A stretch of 64,000 nucleotides of DNA from Glycomyces lechevalierae (lineage in GTDB: Bacteria > Actinomycetota > Actinomycetes > Mycobacteriales > Micromonosporaceae): contig NZ_JAPZVQ010000023.1 in assembly GCF_027622945.1 (NCBI RefSeq), positions 19,438 to 83,437 on the forward strand, written 5' to 3'. This document shows positions 62,950-64,000 of the stretch, piece by piece (the stretch's first letter is position 1; each line of letters starts with the position of its first letter). Made by a program: the position numbers and the translations under genes. Under the pieces are notes generated by a model. The model ran no database searches, was not told the DNA's origin, and worked only from the letters and a program-made list of their open reading frames with translations.

Positions 62950-63962
62950 ACCTGTTCAAAGCCGAACTGCGGCGCCTCGCGCGCCGCCGCCTGTCCCTGG
63001 TCTTCGGCATCATCGCCGCGGCGGGGCTGCTGGTGCTGGCCGGGGTCTTCTGGTTCACGTCAAGCAAGGGCCCGACGGAGACCGAGCTCGCCGAGGCGCA
63101 GGCCGAGGCCGACCGGATCAACGGGGAGAACTTCGAGTACGAGGACTGCGTCGACGACGAGGACTACTTCGAGACCGAGGAGTACAGCTGGATCGACGGC
63201 GAGCCGTACTACGAGGACATGACGCACGAGGAACTCTGCGCGGACATGTTCGGCATGATGACGGCCGACGACCTCATCTGGACTTACACGTTCGTGTTCG
63301 CCGACGAGAGCCCGCTGATCCTCATCGGCGTGACGATCGTGGCGGGCCTGATCATGATGATGCTCGGGTCCTCGGCGATCGGCGCGGAGTGGTCGAGCGG
63401 CGGGATGGCGAACCTGCTGCTGTGGCACCCGAACCGGTTGAAGGTGTGGGGTGCGAAGCTCGGCGCGGCCTCCGCGGTGTGCGCGGCGGCGGTGATCGCG
63501 GTGCTGCTGCTGGCCTTCGGGCTGCTGTACGTGACGGCGGCGGCTCGCGGCGAGATCGGCGACCTGAACTCGGCCTGGTGGGACGAGAACCTGCCGAAGT
63601 TCGCGCGTGCCGGACTGCTGTCGATCGCGATGACCGTGCTCGGCGCGTCGCTGGCGATGCTGGGCCGGCACACGGCGATCTCGGGCGGCATCATCGCCGG
63701 CTACCTGATCGTGGGCGACATGCTGGTGCGGTTCGCGGGCATGGCGATGCAGATGCCGTTCTCCGAGCGGTTGTCGCTGTACACGTGGGTGAGCGCGTGG
63801 ATCGACGGGCGTATCGAGCTGCAGGACTGGAGCGATTTCAACTCCGAGTACCCGGACATCATGGTCATCACCTCGACCGAGGCCGGGCTGCTGCTGGGCG
63901 GGATCGTGCTCGCCTTCGCGGCCTTGGCCACTTGGGCGTTCCACCGCCGCGACGTGTCCTAG
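62946..63962 (+). CDS. ABC-2 type permease with an acidic external loop
   Basis: A 338-residue membrane partner of the preceding ATPase, with about six helices (near 20-38, 120-140, 168-195, 222-240, 246-268, 312-332). Between helices 1 and 2 lies an external segment (about 40-110) very rich in Glu, Asp and Tyr, with two Cys (YEDCVDDEDYFETEEYS and EELCADMFG). This loop is unusual for the class and might bind metal or ligand. GTG start coupled to the ATPase. Confidence 0.9.
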   Translation: MNLFKAELRRLARRRLSLVFGIIAAAGLLVLAGVFWFTSSKGPTETELAEAQAEADRINGENFEYEDCVDDEDYFETEEYSWIDGEPYYEDMTHEELCADMFGMMTADDLIWTYTFVFADESPLILIGVTIVAGLIMMMLGSSAIGAEWSSGGMANLLLWHPNRLKVWGAKLGAASAVCAAAVIAVLLLAFGLLYVTAAARGEIGDLNSAWWDENLPKFARAGLLSIAMTVLGASLAMLGRHTAISGGIIAGYLIVGDMLVRFAGMAMQMPFSERLSLYTWVSAWIDGRIELQDWSDFNSEYPDIMVITSTEAGLLLGGIVLAFAALATWAFHRRDVS

Positions 63963-64000
63963 CGATTTTGAGAGGTGGCGCGTGACGCGTGCCGTGTGAC

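Overview
The window is about 70% G+C and reads as the chromosome of an actinobacterium. Signs of this are the frequent GTG starts, the many genes with no Shine-Dalgarno and a TANNNT box 6-8 nt before the start codon, and several neighbourhoods conserved in actinobacteria: fasR-fabD-fabH-acpP-fabF, homodimeric aceE divergent from a DUF3052 gene, lipA-DUF4191, dinB near a DUF3040 gene, and an SCO5389-family gene beside a CooC-like ATPase. The family cannot be fixed from sequence alone; a Glycomyces- or Micromonospora-like lineage would fit. There is no rRNA gene, intact tRNA, CRISPR array, transposase or phage gene.

Layout. 0-5 kb: an oligopeptide-type binding lipoprotein, a tRNA-Arg fragment, a cation efflux protein, an unknown lipoprotein, an AhpE-type peroxiredoxin and a DUF3052 protein. 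5-14 kb: pyruvate dehydrogenase E1, thioredoxin, and the type II fatty-acid synthase operon behind its FasR-type regulator. 14-17 kb: a tandem pair of DUF418 membrane proteins. 17-20 kb: a membrane gene and a PepSY-DyP peroxidase fusion. 20-30 kb: purC, lipA, DUF4191, DUF3040, dinB, a phosphodiesterase, an exported Cys-rich protein, a two-component system and a methyltransferase. 30-36 kb: an epimerase plus WecG-type glycosyltransferase pair, an orphan DUF234-like protein, a GNAT enzyme, a flavin monooxygenase and lgt. 36-40 kb: hisI-(Trp membrane protein)-trpC-trpB-trpA on the minus strand, without trpE. 40-50 kb: an accessory-looking block with a RibD-like reductase, a BCCT transporter, two quinone/NADPH oxidoreductases, a GNAT enzyme, a GlxA regulator and a heterodimeric ABC exporter. 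50-64 kb: hisF, a TetR module with twin operators, SCO5389-family/CooC genes, a gluABCD-type glutamate uptake operon, lipB, a DUF1023 hydrolase and two further ABC systems.

Genes that work together: lipA (20.9 kb) and lipB (58.3 kb) supply lipoate, which the pyruvate dehydrogenase complex containing AceE needs. FasR probably controls fabDHPF through overlapping inverted repeats just upstream of fabD. hisF, hisI and trpCBA are parts of a his-trp backbone that here is split by about 10 kb of other genes.

The most notable non-coding signal is a dispersed intergenic repeat family. It recurs at about 24.6, 30.2, 33.8, 50.5 and 60.5 kb, always between genes, and shares a tail readable as GTCGTACC, 16 nt, then (A/G)ACCGGGGGC. 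Other unusual features are a G19/C19 hairpin inside the glutamate transporter operon, twin TTGAACATGTTCAA operators, a perfect 21-bp palindrome before the BCCT gene, and two perfect DnaA boxes in an AT-rich gap far from any dnaA gene.
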